Shown: one piece after another, positions 10,263 to 18,955 of the stretch
How positions within the stretch are numbered: the stretch's first letter is position 1
How the letters are laid out: each line of letters begins with the position of its first letter
Source of the DNA: Paraburkholderia rhynchosiae
GTDB taxonomy: Bacteria > Pseudomonadota > Gammaproteobacteria > Burkholderiales > Burkholderiaceae
Length of the DNA: 64,000 bases
Assembly (NCBI RefSeq): GCF_002879865.1
Contig: NZ_PNXY01000002.1
Location: 248,001 to 312,000 of the forward strand
Direction: 5' to 3'
Notes under the pieces: model-generated
Told to the model about the DNA's origin: nothing
The model's input: only the letters and a program-made list of their open reading frames with translations
Databases searched by the model: none
Position numbers and translations under genes: made by a program

Positions 10263-10286
10263 AATAATGCAACATAGTTGCGTTTA
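10263..10286. promoter_or_regulatory. Candidate Zur operator 1
   Basis: A dyad with core TGCAAC-N3-GTTGCG (reading AATGCAACATAGTTGCGTTT) lies about 75 bases before the DUF1826 start and just upstream of a possible -10 (TATAAT at 10289). The same palindrome occurs at 18313-18345 and 20409-20432, always upstream of genes in the zinc cluster. Together with the Zur gene in the cluster this makes it a probable Zur box; direct binding is inference. Confidence 0.65.
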
Positions 10287-10359
10287 TGTATAATGGGGGC
10301 ATGTGCCGGAGCGCATCGCAAGCCCGCTCCCTGTCCAGTACCCGATTAAGGAGGCTGTC

Positions 10360-11007
10360 ATGCATGCGCAAGAAGCCGACGTCTGCGATCAGGCGTACAA
10401 AAACCTGGCATGCGAACTGTCGGCGATCCACGATCCGTCGCGCGAGGTCGCATCGGCAGCGCGTGAGCGCAACGCGCGTGTGAGCGGCTATCTGGATGCC
10501 GTCATCCGTTCGGGTATTGATTCCGTACGCTGGATGGCGCAGTGGAAGAAGGGTGAGCCGGTGGTCGATGGCCCGTGGCCACGGCTGCAGGGGGGCGCGG
10601 TGTTCGGGCGCGAGCTGTCAACGCTTGCGGCGACGCTCTGCATACTGCTCGACAGTCGCAGTGCAAGGCTACGCATTGAGGTAACAAGGCAGACGACGTG
10701 TCCGCGCTTTCATGTGGACAACGTGCCGGCGCGGTTGCCATGCACGTGGCGGGGCCCCGGCACCGAATATCTTGAGCGCCGGTGCGCCCATCGCAGCCGG
10801 CTCGGGCCGAACGGCGGCGGCCTGCCGGACGGGCGCTCGGGCCTGATTCCCGACAGTGCGTGCGTTCACGAGATTCCCACCTTCACCGTTGCCGTCCTCA
10901 AGGGCGAGTGGTGGCCCGATACGCGCTCGCATGGGGCGATTCACCGTTCGCCGGCAATGCCGCCCGGCGCCAGCCCCCGTGTCATGGTTGCGATCGATAT
11001 CCCCTGA
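10360..11007 (+). CDS. DUF1826-like zinc-cluster protein
   Basis: First gene of the plus-strand zinc operon. The ATG is preceded by AAGGAGG. The 215-residue protein has no signal peptide. It contains a Cys/His-containing centre (TCPRFHVDNVPARLPCTWRGPGTE) and a late HGAIHRSP segment. I recognise it as DUF1826, a family often found beside COG0523 GTPases in Zur-controlled clusters; the biochemical role is unknown to me. The His and Cys positions would allow metal binding (inference). It is followed after 24 bases by the ZigA-type GTPase. Confidence 0.65.
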   Translation: MHAQEADVCDQAYKNLACELSAIHDPSREVASAARERNARVSGYLDAVIRSGIDSVRWMAQWKKGEPVVDGPWPRLQGGAVFGRELSTLAATLCILLDSRSARLRIEVTRQTTCPRFHVDNVPARLPCTWRGPGTEYLERRCAHRSRLGPNGGGLPDGRSGLIPDSACVHEIPTFTVAVLKGEWWPDTRSHGAIHRSPAMPPGASPRVMVAIDIP

Positions 11008-11031
11008 TACAGAAATACGAGGAGTCATTTC

Positions 11032-12252
11032 ATGGATGCACGACTGCCGGTTACGGTCCTTTCAGGCTTTCTCGGCGCGGGCAAGACGACGCTGCTCAAT
11101 CACATTCTGAACAACCGGGAAGGGCGGCGCGTCGCCGTCATTGTCAACGACATGAGCGAGGTGAACATCGATGCCGCGCTCGTACGTGACGGTGACGCGC
11201 AGCTCTCGCGCACCGACGAGAAGCTGGTCGAGATGAGCAATGGCTGCATCTGCTGCACGCTGCGCGAGGACCTGCTGCTCGAAGTCAACCGCCTGGCGAA
11301 AGAGGGACGATTTGACCAGCTCGTGATCGAATCGACCGGGATCTCCGAGCCGCTGCCCGTGGCCGAGACCTTCACGTTTGCCGACGAGAGCGGTCAGAGC
11401 CTCTCCGACGTCGCACGGCTCGACACGATGGTGACGGTCGTCGACGCGTTCAACTTCCTGCGCGACTACAGCTCACAGGACAGTTTGCAGTCGCGCGGTG
11501 AGTCGCTCGGCGATGAAGATGAGCGTACGGTCGTTGACCTGCTGATCGAGCAGATCGAGTTCTGTGATGTCATTGTACTGAACAAGGCCGACCTGATCGG
11601 CGATGCTGACCGTGAGCGCCTGATGGCGATCCTGCACAGTCTGAATCCCCGGGCCCGCATCGAGATCTCGGAATTCGGTCGCGTGCCGCTCGCCCGCGTA
11701 ATGGATACGAAGCTGTTCGACTTCGAGGAAGCGTCGAAGGCGCCAGGGTGGCTCAAGGAACTGCGCGGGGAGCACCCGCCCGAGACGGCAGAATATGGCA
11801 TCCGCAGCTTCGTGTGGCGCGCACGGCGTCCGATGCATCCTGGGAGCTTCGGGGCGCTGGTCAACAGCGAATGGCCGGGCGTCGTGCGCTCGAAGGGGTT
11901 CTTCTGGCTCGCGAGCCGTCCCACGCACGCGGGCTCGTGGTCGCAGGCGGGCGCAGTGTGCCGCCACGGCATGGCGGGCCTCTGGTGGGCGGCAGTGCCG
12001 AAATCGCACTGGCCGACCGATCCCGAATCCCTCGAATTCATCAACCGCAACTGGGAGCCGGACGTCGGCGATGCGCGCCAGGAACTGGTACTGATTGGTG
12101 TCGACATGAACGAGCCGGCACTGCGCCAACGCCTGGATGCGTGCCTGCTCACCGACGCTGAAATGGCTGAAGGTCCGCAGGCATGGACGCAGTATGACGA
12201 CCCGTTCCCTGCGTGGGGCGGCCGGGTGCCAGAGGAAGAAGGCGCGGTGTGA
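11032..12252 (+). CDS. zigA: COG0523 GTPase, ZigA-type zinc metallochaperone
   Basis: A G3E-family GTPase thought to deliver zinc to client proteins under zinc starvation. Visible motifs: Walker [10 protein letters not shown] at 12-20, the family metal-binding CxCC (CICC) at 72-75, the ESTG switch segment, and the NKAD base-specificity motif after VIVL. The C-terminal CobW_C domain runs to residue 406 and contains [11 protein letters not shown] and [20 protein letters not shown]. The ATG has a GGAG site eight bases upstream. It lies directly between DUF1826 and a second COG0523 gene; the length and SRP(T)HAGSWSQAG segment fit the ZigA/ZagA subgroup. The symbol is given by resemblance. Confidence 0.85.
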   Translation: MDARLPVTVLSGFLGAGKTTLLNHILNNREGRRVAVIVNDMSEVNIDAALVRDGDAQLSRTDEKLVEMSNGCICCTLREDLLLEVNRLAKEGRFDQLVIESTGISEPLPVAETFTFADESGQSLSDVARLDTMVTVVDAFNFLRDYSSQDSLQSRGESLGDEDERTVVDLLIEQIEFCDVIVLNKADLIGDADRERLMAILHSLNPRARIEISEFGRVPLARVMDTKLFDFEEASKAPGWLKELRGEHPPETAEYGIRSFVWRARRPMHPGSFGALVNSEWPGVVRSKGFFWLASRPTHAGSWSQAGAVCRHGMAGLWWAAVPKSHWPTDPESLEFINRNWEPDVGDARQELVLIGVDMNEPALRQRLDACLLTDAEMAEGPQAWTQYDDPFPAWGGRVPEEEGAV

Positions 12253-12392
12253 CTCTGCGAGCCGGCGCGATGACACGCCGTTCGCAGCGTGGCGGGCAAC
12301 GCCCGACGCGGCGGGGGCGCGGGTCCCGCACCGGCACCCAGGCGCAACCGCCACATCTTGGAAAGCTGGACATACGACACGGGGAGTGCGCG

Positions 12393-13586
12393 ATGGACCT
12401 GATTCCGGTAACGCTGCTGACGGGTTTTCTTGGCAGTGGCAAGACGACACTACTGAACCGGCTGGTGCAGCAGCCGGAAATGGCCGATGCGCTGGTGCTC
12501 ATCAACGAGTTTGGTGAGATCGGGCTCGATCACATGCTCATCGCCCACAGCCGCGAGGACATCGTGGTCGAGATGAGCAGCGGCTGCCTGTGCTGCACGA
12601 TCCGGGGCGACCTGGTCCGCACGCTCAAGGATATCCACTGGCGGTTCTCGCGCGACGGCCGGCGGCAGTTCAGCCGGGTAGTGATCGAGACGACCGGGCT
12701 CGCGGACCCGGCGCCGATTGTGCATACACTGGCTACGCATCGCGACCTGCGCGAGCGTTACCGGCTCGACGGGCTGGTGACGACGATCGATGCGCGAAAC
12801 GCGGAGGCGACGCTCGACGCGCACGCCGAGGCGGTCAAACAGGCCGCGATGGCAGACAGGCTGCTGCTGACCAAGGCGGATCTCGTGGACGTGGAGACGC
12901 TGGAACGGCTCGCCAGCCGGCTGCATGCAATCAATCCGGCCGCGGGCATTATCCGCGTCAGTCACGGCGAGCTGGTGGCAAGCCGGATACTGGATCTGGG
13001 TCTTTTCACGGCAGACGGCAAGATTGCGGACGTCGAACGGTGGCTCGCCGAAGAGCGGTATGGTTCGGGCGACGATGGACATCACCCCGGCGAAGCTCAT
13101 CACGACCACGACCATGTGGATCAGCATGCGCAAGATGACGGGCCCGAACACGGCCATCACGATGCGCAGGATGCTCATGCCGATGAGCCGCATGAACATG
13201 ATGAACACCCGCATCACCGTCATGACCACGCCCATGATGTCAACCGCCACGACGACCAGATCTGCGCGTTCTGCTTCACGGTCGACGACCCCATTCCGGA
13301 ACAGGTGCTGACCGACTGGCTCGACGTGCTGCTGTCGCTGATGGGCCCGTCGATGTTGCGCATCAAGGGGATCCTGAACGTGGAAGGCGAGGACAGGCCG
13401 ATCGTCATTCACGGCGTGCAGCACGTGTTCCATCCGCCGGTGCCGCTCGATGCATGGCCGGGTGACGATCGCCGCTCGCGCATTGTGTTCATTACCCGCG
13501 CGGTCGAACGTGAAACGGTCGAATCGACTTTCCGGCTGTTCAGCGAGGTGGGCGCGATCCGTGCGCAGGAGGCGCATTCCGGATGA
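12393..13586 (+). CDS. COG0523 GTPase with histidine-rich insert
   Basis: Second metallochaperone GTPase of the operon, 397 residues. Walker A GFLGSGKTT is at 11-19, CxCC (CLCC) at 65-68, ETTGLADP and TKAD for nucleotide handling. Residues about 229-287 form a low-complexity stretch with more than twenty His alternating with Asp and Glu, a typical zinc- or nickel-buffering loop, placed before the C-terminal CobW_C domain. ATG 12393 was chosen because the G-domain begins immediately after it; the frame is open upstream but without similarity, and GGGGAG precedes the ATG. Its stop overlaps the cysS2 start (ATGA), suggesting coupled translation. Confidence 0.88.
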   Translation: MDLIPVTLLTGFLGSGKTTLLNRLVQQPEMADALVLINEFGEIGLDHMLIAHSREDIVVEMSSGCLCCTIRGDLVRTLKDIHWRFSRDGRRQFSRVVIETTGLADPAPIVHTLATHRDLRERYRLDGLVTTIDARNAEATLDAHAEAVKQAAMADRLLLTKADLVDVETLERLASRLHAINPAAGIIRVSHGELVASRILDLGLFTADGKIADVERWLAEERYGSGDDGHHPGEAHHDHDHVDQHAQDDGPEHGHHDAQDAHADEPHEHDEHPHHRHDHAHDVNRHDDQICAFCFTVDDPIPEQVLTDWLDVLLSLMGPSMLRIKGILNVEGEDRPIVIHGVQHVFHPPVPLDAWPGDDRRSRIVFITRAVERETVESTFRLFSEVGAIRAQEAHSG

Positions 13587-14995
13587 CGATGCCTCCCATT
13601 GCGCTCTACAACACGCTGACCCGCCGCAGGGAGCCGCTGCAGACGGGCGTGCCGGATGCGGTCACGCTGTACGTGTGCGGTCCCACCGTGTACAACCATG
13701 CGCACATCGGCAATGCACGGCCAGCCGTCGTGTTCGATGTGCTGGTGCGGTTGCTGCGACGGCGCTACCGGGCGGTGCGCTACGCGCGCAACCTCACGGA
13801 CGTGGATGACCGGATCAACGAGATGGCGCGCCGCGATGGCGTACCGATTGGCGAGGTCACGTCGCGATACATCGATGCGTACCACGAGGACATGCAGTCG
13901 CTCGGCGTCCTTCCACCGGACATTGAGCCGCGCGTGACAGCGCACATCCCGGACATCATTGCGCTCATCGAGGCACTCGTCGAGCGCGGGCATGCCTATG
14001 TCGCGCAGGGGCACGTGGTCTTTCATGTGCCGTCCTTTCCGGCATACGGCCGGCTGTCGGGGCGCCGTACCCAGGACATGATTGCCGGGGCGCGGGTGGA
14101 AGTGGCGCCATACAAGCGCGATCCGCTCGACTTCGTGCTCTGGAAACCTTCGACCGACGACATCTCTGGCTGGGACAGTCCATGGGGGCGCGGCCGCCCG
14201 GGATGGCACATCGAATGTTCAGCGATGATCGGGCGACATCTGGGACGTACCATCGACATCCACGGTGGCGGCCAGGACCTGATCTTCCCGCATCACGAGA
14301 ACGAGATCGCGCAGGGCGTCTGCGCGCACGATGGTGAGCCGTACTGCCGGATGTGGGTACATAACAGCTTCGTCACCGTGGACGGGCAGAAGATGTCGAA
14401 GTCGCTCGGCAACGTGCTGCTGGTGCGCGATCTGCTCGCGCACGCGCCCGGCGAGGCGGTCAGGCTGGCGCTGCTTTCGACCCACTACCGTCATCCGCTC
14501 GACTGGACCGTGCAGCGGTTACAGGCGGCATGCCGAACACTGCAGCGGGCCTATATGGCGCTCGATGCCGTCTCGGGACTTCCGCATCTGGGGACCGGAC
14601 CCGACAGCGAGGTGGAGGCGACCCTCTCGAACGACCTGAACGTACCGCGCGCGCTCGCCCGTCTGTATCGGCTGCTGCAGGATCTTGAGCAGGCTTCCCA
14701 GGGACCGTCGCAGCAATGGGCGAAGGCGCGCCTGCTGGCGTCCGCACAACTGCTCGGCCTGCTGCAGCAGGATCCTGCTCAGGCACTGGTCGCACTGCGC
14801 GGCCGTATCGACGCGACTTCCGTCACGGACGACGCGTGGGTGGAATCAATCGTGGCCCGCCGCGGCGAGGCACGCCGGCAGCAGGCGTTTGGGGAGGCCG
14901 ATGCGCTGCGTGACGAACTGCTGCGCGCCGGTATCCAGATCGAGGACACGCTGGAAGGGACAGTCTGGCATCGAAGTCACGGAGTCCGGGCATGA
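13583..14995 (+). CDS. cysS: Second cysteinyl-tRNA synthetase (zinc-cluster paralogue)
   Basis: A 470-residue class I synthetase with HIGN at 41-44 and KMSKS at 270-274. It is not a recent copy of the core cysS: it has the HIGNARP form instead of HVGHAR and many differences, so it was probably acquired. All four zinc ligands of the family are kept (Cys32, Cys212, His237, Glu241), so it should still be a zinc enzyme rather than a zinc-free substitute. It overlaps the upstream GTPase by ATGA and the downstream carbonic anhydrase gene by four bases. CysRS paralogues are known neighbours of COG0523 genes; the likely job is tRNA-Cys charging when zinc is scarce (inference). Confidence 0.92.
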   Translation: MTMPPIALYNTLTRRREPLQTGVPDAVTLYVCGPTVYNHAHIGNARPAVVFDVLVRLLRRRYRAVRYARNLTDVDDRINEMARRDGVPIGEVTSRYIDAYHEDMQSLGVLPPDIEPRVTAHIPDIIALIEALVERGHAYVAQGHVVFHVPSFPAYGRLSGRRTQDMIAGARVEVAPYKRDPLDFVLWKPSTDDISGWDSPWGRGRPGWHIECSAMIGRHLGRTIDIHGGGQDLIFPHHENEIAQGVCAHDGEPYCRMWVHNSFVTVDGQKMSKSLGNVLLVRDLLAHAPGEAVRLALLSTHYRHPLDWTVQRLQAACRTLQRAYMALDAVSGLPHLGTGPDSEVEATLSNDLNVPRALARLYRLLQDLEQASQGPSQQWAKARLLASAQLLGLLQQDPAQALVALRGRIDATSVTDDAWVESIVARRGEARRQQAFGEADALRDELLRAGIQIEDTLEGTVWHRSHGVRA

Positions 14996-15552
14996 TCCGA
15001 AAAAATCCACGTGGGGACCTGCCTGTGGTCCACGAAAGCGCGTTTGTTGATCCGACCGCCATCCTGTGTGGACGGGTCATCGTCGGCGAGAATGTATTCA
15101 TCGGCCCGTACGCGGTGATCCGTGCCGACGAGACGGATGCGCAGGGCGGCATTGAACCGATCCATATCGGCGCGCACTCGAACATCCAGGATGGCGTTGT
15201 GATCCACTCGAAGTCGGGCGCTGCGGTAACGATCGGCAGCCATACATCGATCGCTCACCGCGCGATTGTGCATGGTCCCTGCGAAGTCGGCGACCGTGTG
15301 TTTATCGGCTTTAACAGCGTGCTGTTCAACTGCACCGTCGGTGAAGGCTGTGTGGTCCGCCACAATGCCGTAGTTGACGGCTGCAACCTTCCAGCAGGCT
15401 TTTACGTGCCGTCGACCCAGCGCATCGGGCCGGGCACCGACCTGTCGACGATTCCGAAGGTGACTGCCAGTGCGTCAGAGTTCTCCGAGGACGTCGCGCA
15501 GACCAATGTGAGGCTCGTTCAGGGATACCGCCGCATCGCGAACGAATTGTGA
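14992..15552 (+). CDS. Gamma-class carbonic anhydrase-like hexapeptide protein
   Basis: A left-handed beta-helix protein of 186 residues, built from hexapeptide repeats (for example AILCGRVIVGENVFIGPYAVIRAD). The gamma-carbonic anhydrase metal triad is recognisable: His in VVIHSK and the pair in IAHRAIVHG with four residues between. It probably hydrates CO2 or acts as a metal-binding relative. The start overlaps the cysS2 stop (ATGA). In zinc-limited cells a gamma enzyme can run on iron or cobalt, which would explain its place in the cluster (inference from family knowledge). Confidence 0.85.
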   Translation: MIRKNPRGDLPVVHESAFVDPTAILCGRVIVGENVFIGPYAVIRADETDAQGGIEPIHIGAHSNIQDGVVIHSKSGAAVTIGSHTSIAHRAIVHGPCEVGDRVFIGFNSVLFNCTVGEGCVVRHNAVVDGCNLPAGFYVPSTQRIGPGTDLSTIPKVTASASEFSEDVAQTNVRLVQGYRRIANEL

Positions 15553-15568
15553 CCGTAGGGGATGACTG

Positions 15569-16141
15569 ATGTTGATCCGCAAGCTGTTTTCGTTTGAAGG
15601 TGCGCATGTCGTGCGGCATGCGTCATCGCATCGTTGTGCATGGTCGATCCACGGCCATTCCTATCGCGTGGAGATCATTCTCGAGGCCGATGCGCTCGAT
15701 CACGGCCAGATGGTTTATGACTTCGGTCTCCTCAAGGGGGAGGTCCGGGAGATCGTGGATGCGTTCGACCATACGCTCGTGTTCTGGAACTGCGACGACC
15801 CGGGGTACATGGAGATGTGCCGCAGCCATTCGCAGCGCTGGATTGCTCTGCCGGTGTCGCCCAGCGCGGAGCAACTCTCGCGCGTGTTCTTCGTGCTGGT
15901 TGATGTGGTGATGCGTGCGATGCCGATGCGTAACGGCGAGGCGGATGTCAGGGTCCAGTCGGTGATCGTGCATGAGACGGCGACCGGCTACGCACAGTGC
16001 TTCCGGCGCGATGCATACAATCCGCGCATGGGGCTGATCAGTCCCGCCCTGATCGGATTCTCGGATGCCGTGCGCCGCGAGGCGACGACCGGTATCCTGG
16101 ATGAACTGACCAGCGCTGTGGCGTGCGCACCGGCATGCTGA
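15569..16141 (+). CDS. 6-pyruvoyl-tetrahydropterin synthase / QueD-like protein
   Basis: A T-fold enzyme of 190 residues acting on dihydroneopterin triphosphate, in bacteria usually to make 6-carboxy-tetrahydropterin for queuosine. The metal site motif CAWSIHGHSY gives a Cys, then HGH, with a further His in FEGAHVVRH. The acid DYDFGLLKGEVREIVDAFDHT-like segment follows as in QueD. It has a C-terminal extension compared with E. coli QueD (about 120 residues). QueD paralogues are known Zur/COG0523 neighbours; this is likely the low-zinc copy. The stop overlaps the start of the dihydroorotase-like gene. Confidence 0.82.
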   Translation: MLIRKLFSFEGAHVVRHASSHRCAWSIHGHSYRVEIILEADALDHGQMVYDFGLLKGEVREIVDAFDHTLVFWNCDDPGYMEMCRSHSQRWIALPVSPSAEQLSRVFFVLVDVVMRAMPMRNGEADVRVQSVIVHETATGYAQCFRRDAYNPRMGLISPALIGFSDAVRREATTGILDELTSAVACAPAC

Positions 16142-17499
16142 CGTCGAAGGGCGCCGCAAGCCGTCATGCCGACCTGCTCGTGCGCGGCGGTACCGTGGTC
16201 AGATTGGAAGGAAGTGGGCAGGCGGACATTGCCTGCGTTGACGGCCGGATCGTTTCGATCGACGCGCGCGGCTGGAGCGCTGACCAGGTCGTGGATGCAC
16301 ACGGCCTGCACGTGCTGCCTGGCGTGATCGACTCACAGGTCCATTTCCGCGAACCGGGCCTCGAGCACAAGGAGAATCTCGAAGCGGGCACGCGAGGCGC
16401 GGTGCTCGGCGGCGTGACGGCCGTTTTCGAGATGCCCAACACCAGTCCGTTGACGCTGCGCCGCGACGACCTCGAACGGAAGATCGCGGCAGCGTCACGA
16501 CGCGCGTGGTGTGATATCGCGTTCTACATCGGTGGCTCGTCCGTCAACGCTGGTGAGCTGCGCTACCTGGAAGCGTTGCCGGGCTGCGCCGGCATCAAGG
16601 TTTTTATGGGCAGCTCGTTCGGCGATCTGCTCGCGGATGACGACGTTGTACTACGGCGCATCCTCGAGCACGGCCGGCGGCGGGTGGCCGTGCATGCGGA
16701 GGACGAGGCGAGACTGCGCGAGCGCCGGTCAATCGCAGAAGCATCGGGCGACGTGCGCGACCATCCACGCTGGCGTGACGTGGATAGCGCGCTCAATGCG
16801 ACGCGCAGGATCGTCGGCATGGCGCGCGAAACAGGACGGCCGCTGCATATCCTGCACGTTTCGACGGCGGAAGAAATCGCGTTGCTGGCGTCGCACCGCA
16901 GCCGGGTGACAGTCGAGGTACTGCCGCACCACCTGACCCTGTGTGCGCCCGAATGTTATGAGCGGTTGGGCACGCTTGCGCAGATGAATCCGCCGGTCCG
17001 CGAGGCCCGGCACCGGGAGGCGCTGTGGCGCGCGCTTCGGGAGGGGCGCGTGGACACGCTGGGCAGTGATCACGCTCCGCATACGCTGGAAGAGAAGGGC
17101 CGCCCGTACCCGCAGTCACCCAGCGGCATGCCGGGCGTGCAGACGTTATTGCCGGTCATGCTCGATCACGTCAGCGAGGGACGGCTGTCGCTGCAGCGTC
17201 TGGTGGAACTGACGAGCGCGGGTCCGGCGCGGGTGTTCGGGATAGCGGAAAAGGGAAGCATCACCGTGGGCTACGACGCCGACCTGACGCTCGTCGATCT
17301 CAAGGCAAGGCGCGAAATCACGAACCGCTGGATCGCAAGCGTCTGTGGCTGGACGCCCTACGATGGCATGCGGGTGACGGGGTGGCCGGTCGCGACAATC
17401 ATTCGTGGCTGTCTGGTGATGCGCGATGACGCCGTGCAGGGATACCCGGTGGGACAGCCGGTCCGCTTCGACAGGGCGATGGCGATCACGCCGGCATGA
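16135..17499 (+). CDS. pyrC: Dihydroorotase-like amidohydrolase
   Basis: A TIM-barrel amidohydrolase of 454 residues, likely dihydroorotase of pyrimidine synthesis. Recognisable: VLPGVIDSQVHFREPGLEHK at the first metal site, the MPNTSP substrate loop, GIKVFMGSS with the bridging lysine, LHILHVSTAEE and GSDHAPHTLEEK. The first site reads QVH where the classical motif is HxH; this variant is common in one DHOase subgroup and may reflect altered metal use. ATG 16135 sits inside the end of the QueD-like gene (ATGCTGA overlap); GTG 16123 is an alternative. It is the last gene of the plus-strand operon, converging on the hisI-like gene. Confidence 0.85.
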   Translation: MLTSKGAASRHADLLVRGGTVVRLEGSGQADIACVDGRIVSIDARGWSADQVVDAHGLHVLPGVIDSQVHFREPGLEHKENLEAGTRGAVLGGVTAVFEMPNTSPLTLRRDDLERKIAAASRRAWCDIAFYIGGSSVNAGELRYLEALPGCAGIKVFMGSSFGDLLADDDVVLRRILEHGRRRVAVHAEDEARLRERRSIAEASGDVRDHPRWRDVDSALNATRRIVGMARETGRPLHILHVSTAEEIALLASHRSRVTVEVLPHHLTLCAPECYERLGTLAQMNPPVREARHREALWRALREGRVDTLGSDHAPHTLEEKGRPYPQSPSGMPGVQTLLPVMLDHVSEGRLSLQRLVELTSAGPARVFGIAEKGSITVGYDADLTLVDLKARREITNRWIASVCGWTPYDGMRVTGWPVATIIRGCLVMRDDAVQGYPVGQPVRFDRAMAITPA

Positions 17500-17512
17500 C
17501 GCCCGGAAGCGG

Positions 17513-17980
17513 TCAGAGCTGCGTGGGATTGGGCGCCTCGCCGTACACGGCGACGGGGTCAAACGTCTTCGCACCTTCCGTGAACCGCAAGGTTGCTTCG
17601 GGCAGGTCGACCGCGCGGTAAAAACAGCTGCGGTAACCGACGTGGCAACTCGCGCCGCTGCCCGCCACCTCGACGCGGATCCACAGCGCGTCCTGGTCGT
17701 CGTCGATGCGCATCTCGACTACACGCTGGGTCAGTCCGCTCGTCGCACCCTTGGACCAGAGCGTCTGGCGGCTGCGGCTCCAGTAGTGGGCGATACCGGT
17801 CTCGATCGTCCGCGCAAGGGCTTCCCGATTCATGTAGCCGACCATCAGGACGTCGTCCCGGCCCGCATCACTGACGACGCAGGGAATCAGTCCATCAGGG
17901 CCAAATCTGGGCGAGAACGAGCGACCTTCCTCGACTTCGGCGACGGATGTGCGAGGAGCGAATTGGAGCGAGGCAGTCAT
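17513..17980 (-). CDS. hisI: Phosphoribosyl-AMP cyclohydrolase paralogue
   Basis: Zinc- and magnesium-dependent cyclohydrolase of histidine synthesis, 155 residues. The body matches His[33 protein letters not shown], the acid cluster RIDDDQDAL and the zinc-site segment [13 protein letters not shown]. The start ATG 17978-17980 follows GAAGG. It stands alone with a small gene upstream rather than in a his operon, so it is the zinc-cluster paralogue. Transcription would start from the promoter at 18.3 kb that carries Zur operator 2. Confidence 0.88.
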   Translation of the reverse strand: MTASLQFAPRTSVAEVEEGRSFSPRFGPDGLIPCVVSDAGRDDVLMVGYMNREALARTIETGIAHYWSRSRQTLWSKGATSGLTQRVVEMRIDDDQDALWIRVEVAGSGASCHVGYRSCFYRAVDLPEATLRFTEGAKTFDPVAVYGEAPNPTQL

Positions 17981-18044
17981 GATGGGAAGGTTCTCCTGAG
18001 GGGGGGCGGTCAGCAGACGAGGGACTTGGTTCACACCCGATGCG

Positions 18045-18269
18045 TCATGCCCGAAGTGACGTGTTTTCGAGCGCGGCAGCAAACCAGTCCAGTACCCGTT
18101 GCAGGTGCACTTCGCCGTAGAGCCGCGAAAACCGCTGCGTCCCGGCATTGCCGGGGTCGCCGAGTACGGCCAGCCGTTCCTGGATGAACGCCGGTGTCAG
18201 CGTGATGCCGCACTCGTGCTCAATGCAGTGCTGCCAGTCATCGAAGCTCTGGGGAATCGGCGAGGTCAT
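18045..18269 (-). CDS. Small conserved-looking protein of the zinc cluster
   Basis: A 74-residue protein, acidic to neutral, with no transmembrane segment; it has two Cys/His-containing spots (HCIEHECG) near the N-terminus. It is the first gene downstream of the palindrome at 18313-18345 and is followed by the hisI-like gene after 64 bases, so both are probably co-transcribed. I do not recognise the family. Its position argues for a role in low-zinc physiology (inference). Confidence 0.6.
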   Translation of the reverse strand: MTSPIPQSFDDWQHCIEHECGITLTPAFIQERLAVLGDPGNAGTQRFSRLYGEVHLQRVLDWFAAALENTSLRA

Positions 18270-18312
18270 GGGTACGGCGGGCGCCAGCAGAAAATCCCAT
18301 GGTAACAGGGTT

Positions 18313-18345
18313 GGTTATTAATGCAACAAAGTGGCGTTAATAACC
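18313..18345. promoter_or_regulatory. Candidate Zur operator 2
   Basis: A long imperfect palindrome: the left arm GGTTATTAATGCAAC faces a right arm whose reverse complement is GGTTATTAACGCCAC, with three bases between. It is 44 bases upstream of the small-protein/hisI operon and shares the GCAAC-N3-GT(T/G)GCG core with the other two sites. Best preserved of the three dyads. Confidence 0.7.
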
Positions 18346-18386
18346 TGCTTTCGACCCGCCGAATCAGGTGCAATGATCCTGCGTGC

Positions 18387-18872
18387 TCACACGCCGTGGG
18401 TCGAGCAGTCGTGGCAGGTACCGTGAATCGTGACGGCAGAGTTCGTGCTATGAACGCCGCGGCGGCTAAGCTTGCGCTCGATCCGGGCGAGCACACCGGC
18501 CAGTTCCGGATCTTCCGGAAGCGCAGAAATGTTGTGGCAATGATCGCACTCGAAATAACCAGTGGAGCTCTCGTGCTTTGCGATTGCATGGCGCCAAGCC
18601 CGGTCAGATCCCTGGATTCGGGTGAGCAGGCCAACGGCAGTCAGCCGGTCGAGGATCCGGTAGAGGGTCACGCGATCCACTTTTCCCGCACCTGTAGCGG
18701 CGCCCAGATCGCGGGCGAGCTCTTCGTGCGAACGGGGCTGATCGGCGCCCTCCAGGCGTTCGAGCACGGCAACGGTAAGCGCAGTGGAGCGCAGCCCCGC
18801 CTCGCGCAGGCGCGATGGCCAGTCGGTAGGAGCGTGTGGTGGATGTTTGCGCGGAGAGTGGCGGGTAGGCAT
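18387..18872 (-). CDS. zur: Fur-family regulator, probable Zur
   Basis: A 161-residue Fur-fold repressor. The winged helix occupies about 15-90 (LRSTALTVAVLERLEG; KVDRVTLYRILDRLTAVGLL) and the dimerisation domain contains the metal-site segment FECDHCHNISALP and a C-terminal CHDC pair, giving the two CxxC motifs of structural zinc. ATG 18872 gives a family-like start; the frame is open 14 codons further. It lies inside a zinc cluster with three matching palindromes, which favours Zur over Fur or PerR. It is the promoter-distal gene of the minus-strand SET/PIG-L/zur set. Confidence 0.8.
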   Translation of the reverse strand: MPTRHSPRKHPPHAPTDWPSRLREAGLRSTALTVAVLERLEGADQPRSHEELARDLGAATGAGKVDRVTLYRILDRLTAVGLLTRIQGSDRAWRHAIAKHESSTGYFECDHCHNISALPEDPELAGVLARIERKLSRRGVHSTNSAVTIHGTCHDCSTHGV

Positions 18873-18955
18873 GAATGACCGTGGATGCAACTGTCCAATA
18901 ACGGAATGATACATCGTCCTGCGCGGGCAAGGTCACGCGTGTCGTATGGTCGTCG

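Noticed and set aside
12450-13577. Minus-strand frame of 375 codons opposite the His-rich GTPase
   Set aside because: Shadow of a strongly recognised gene; its hydrophobic run of Val/Met arises from the reverse of the His/Asp codons.
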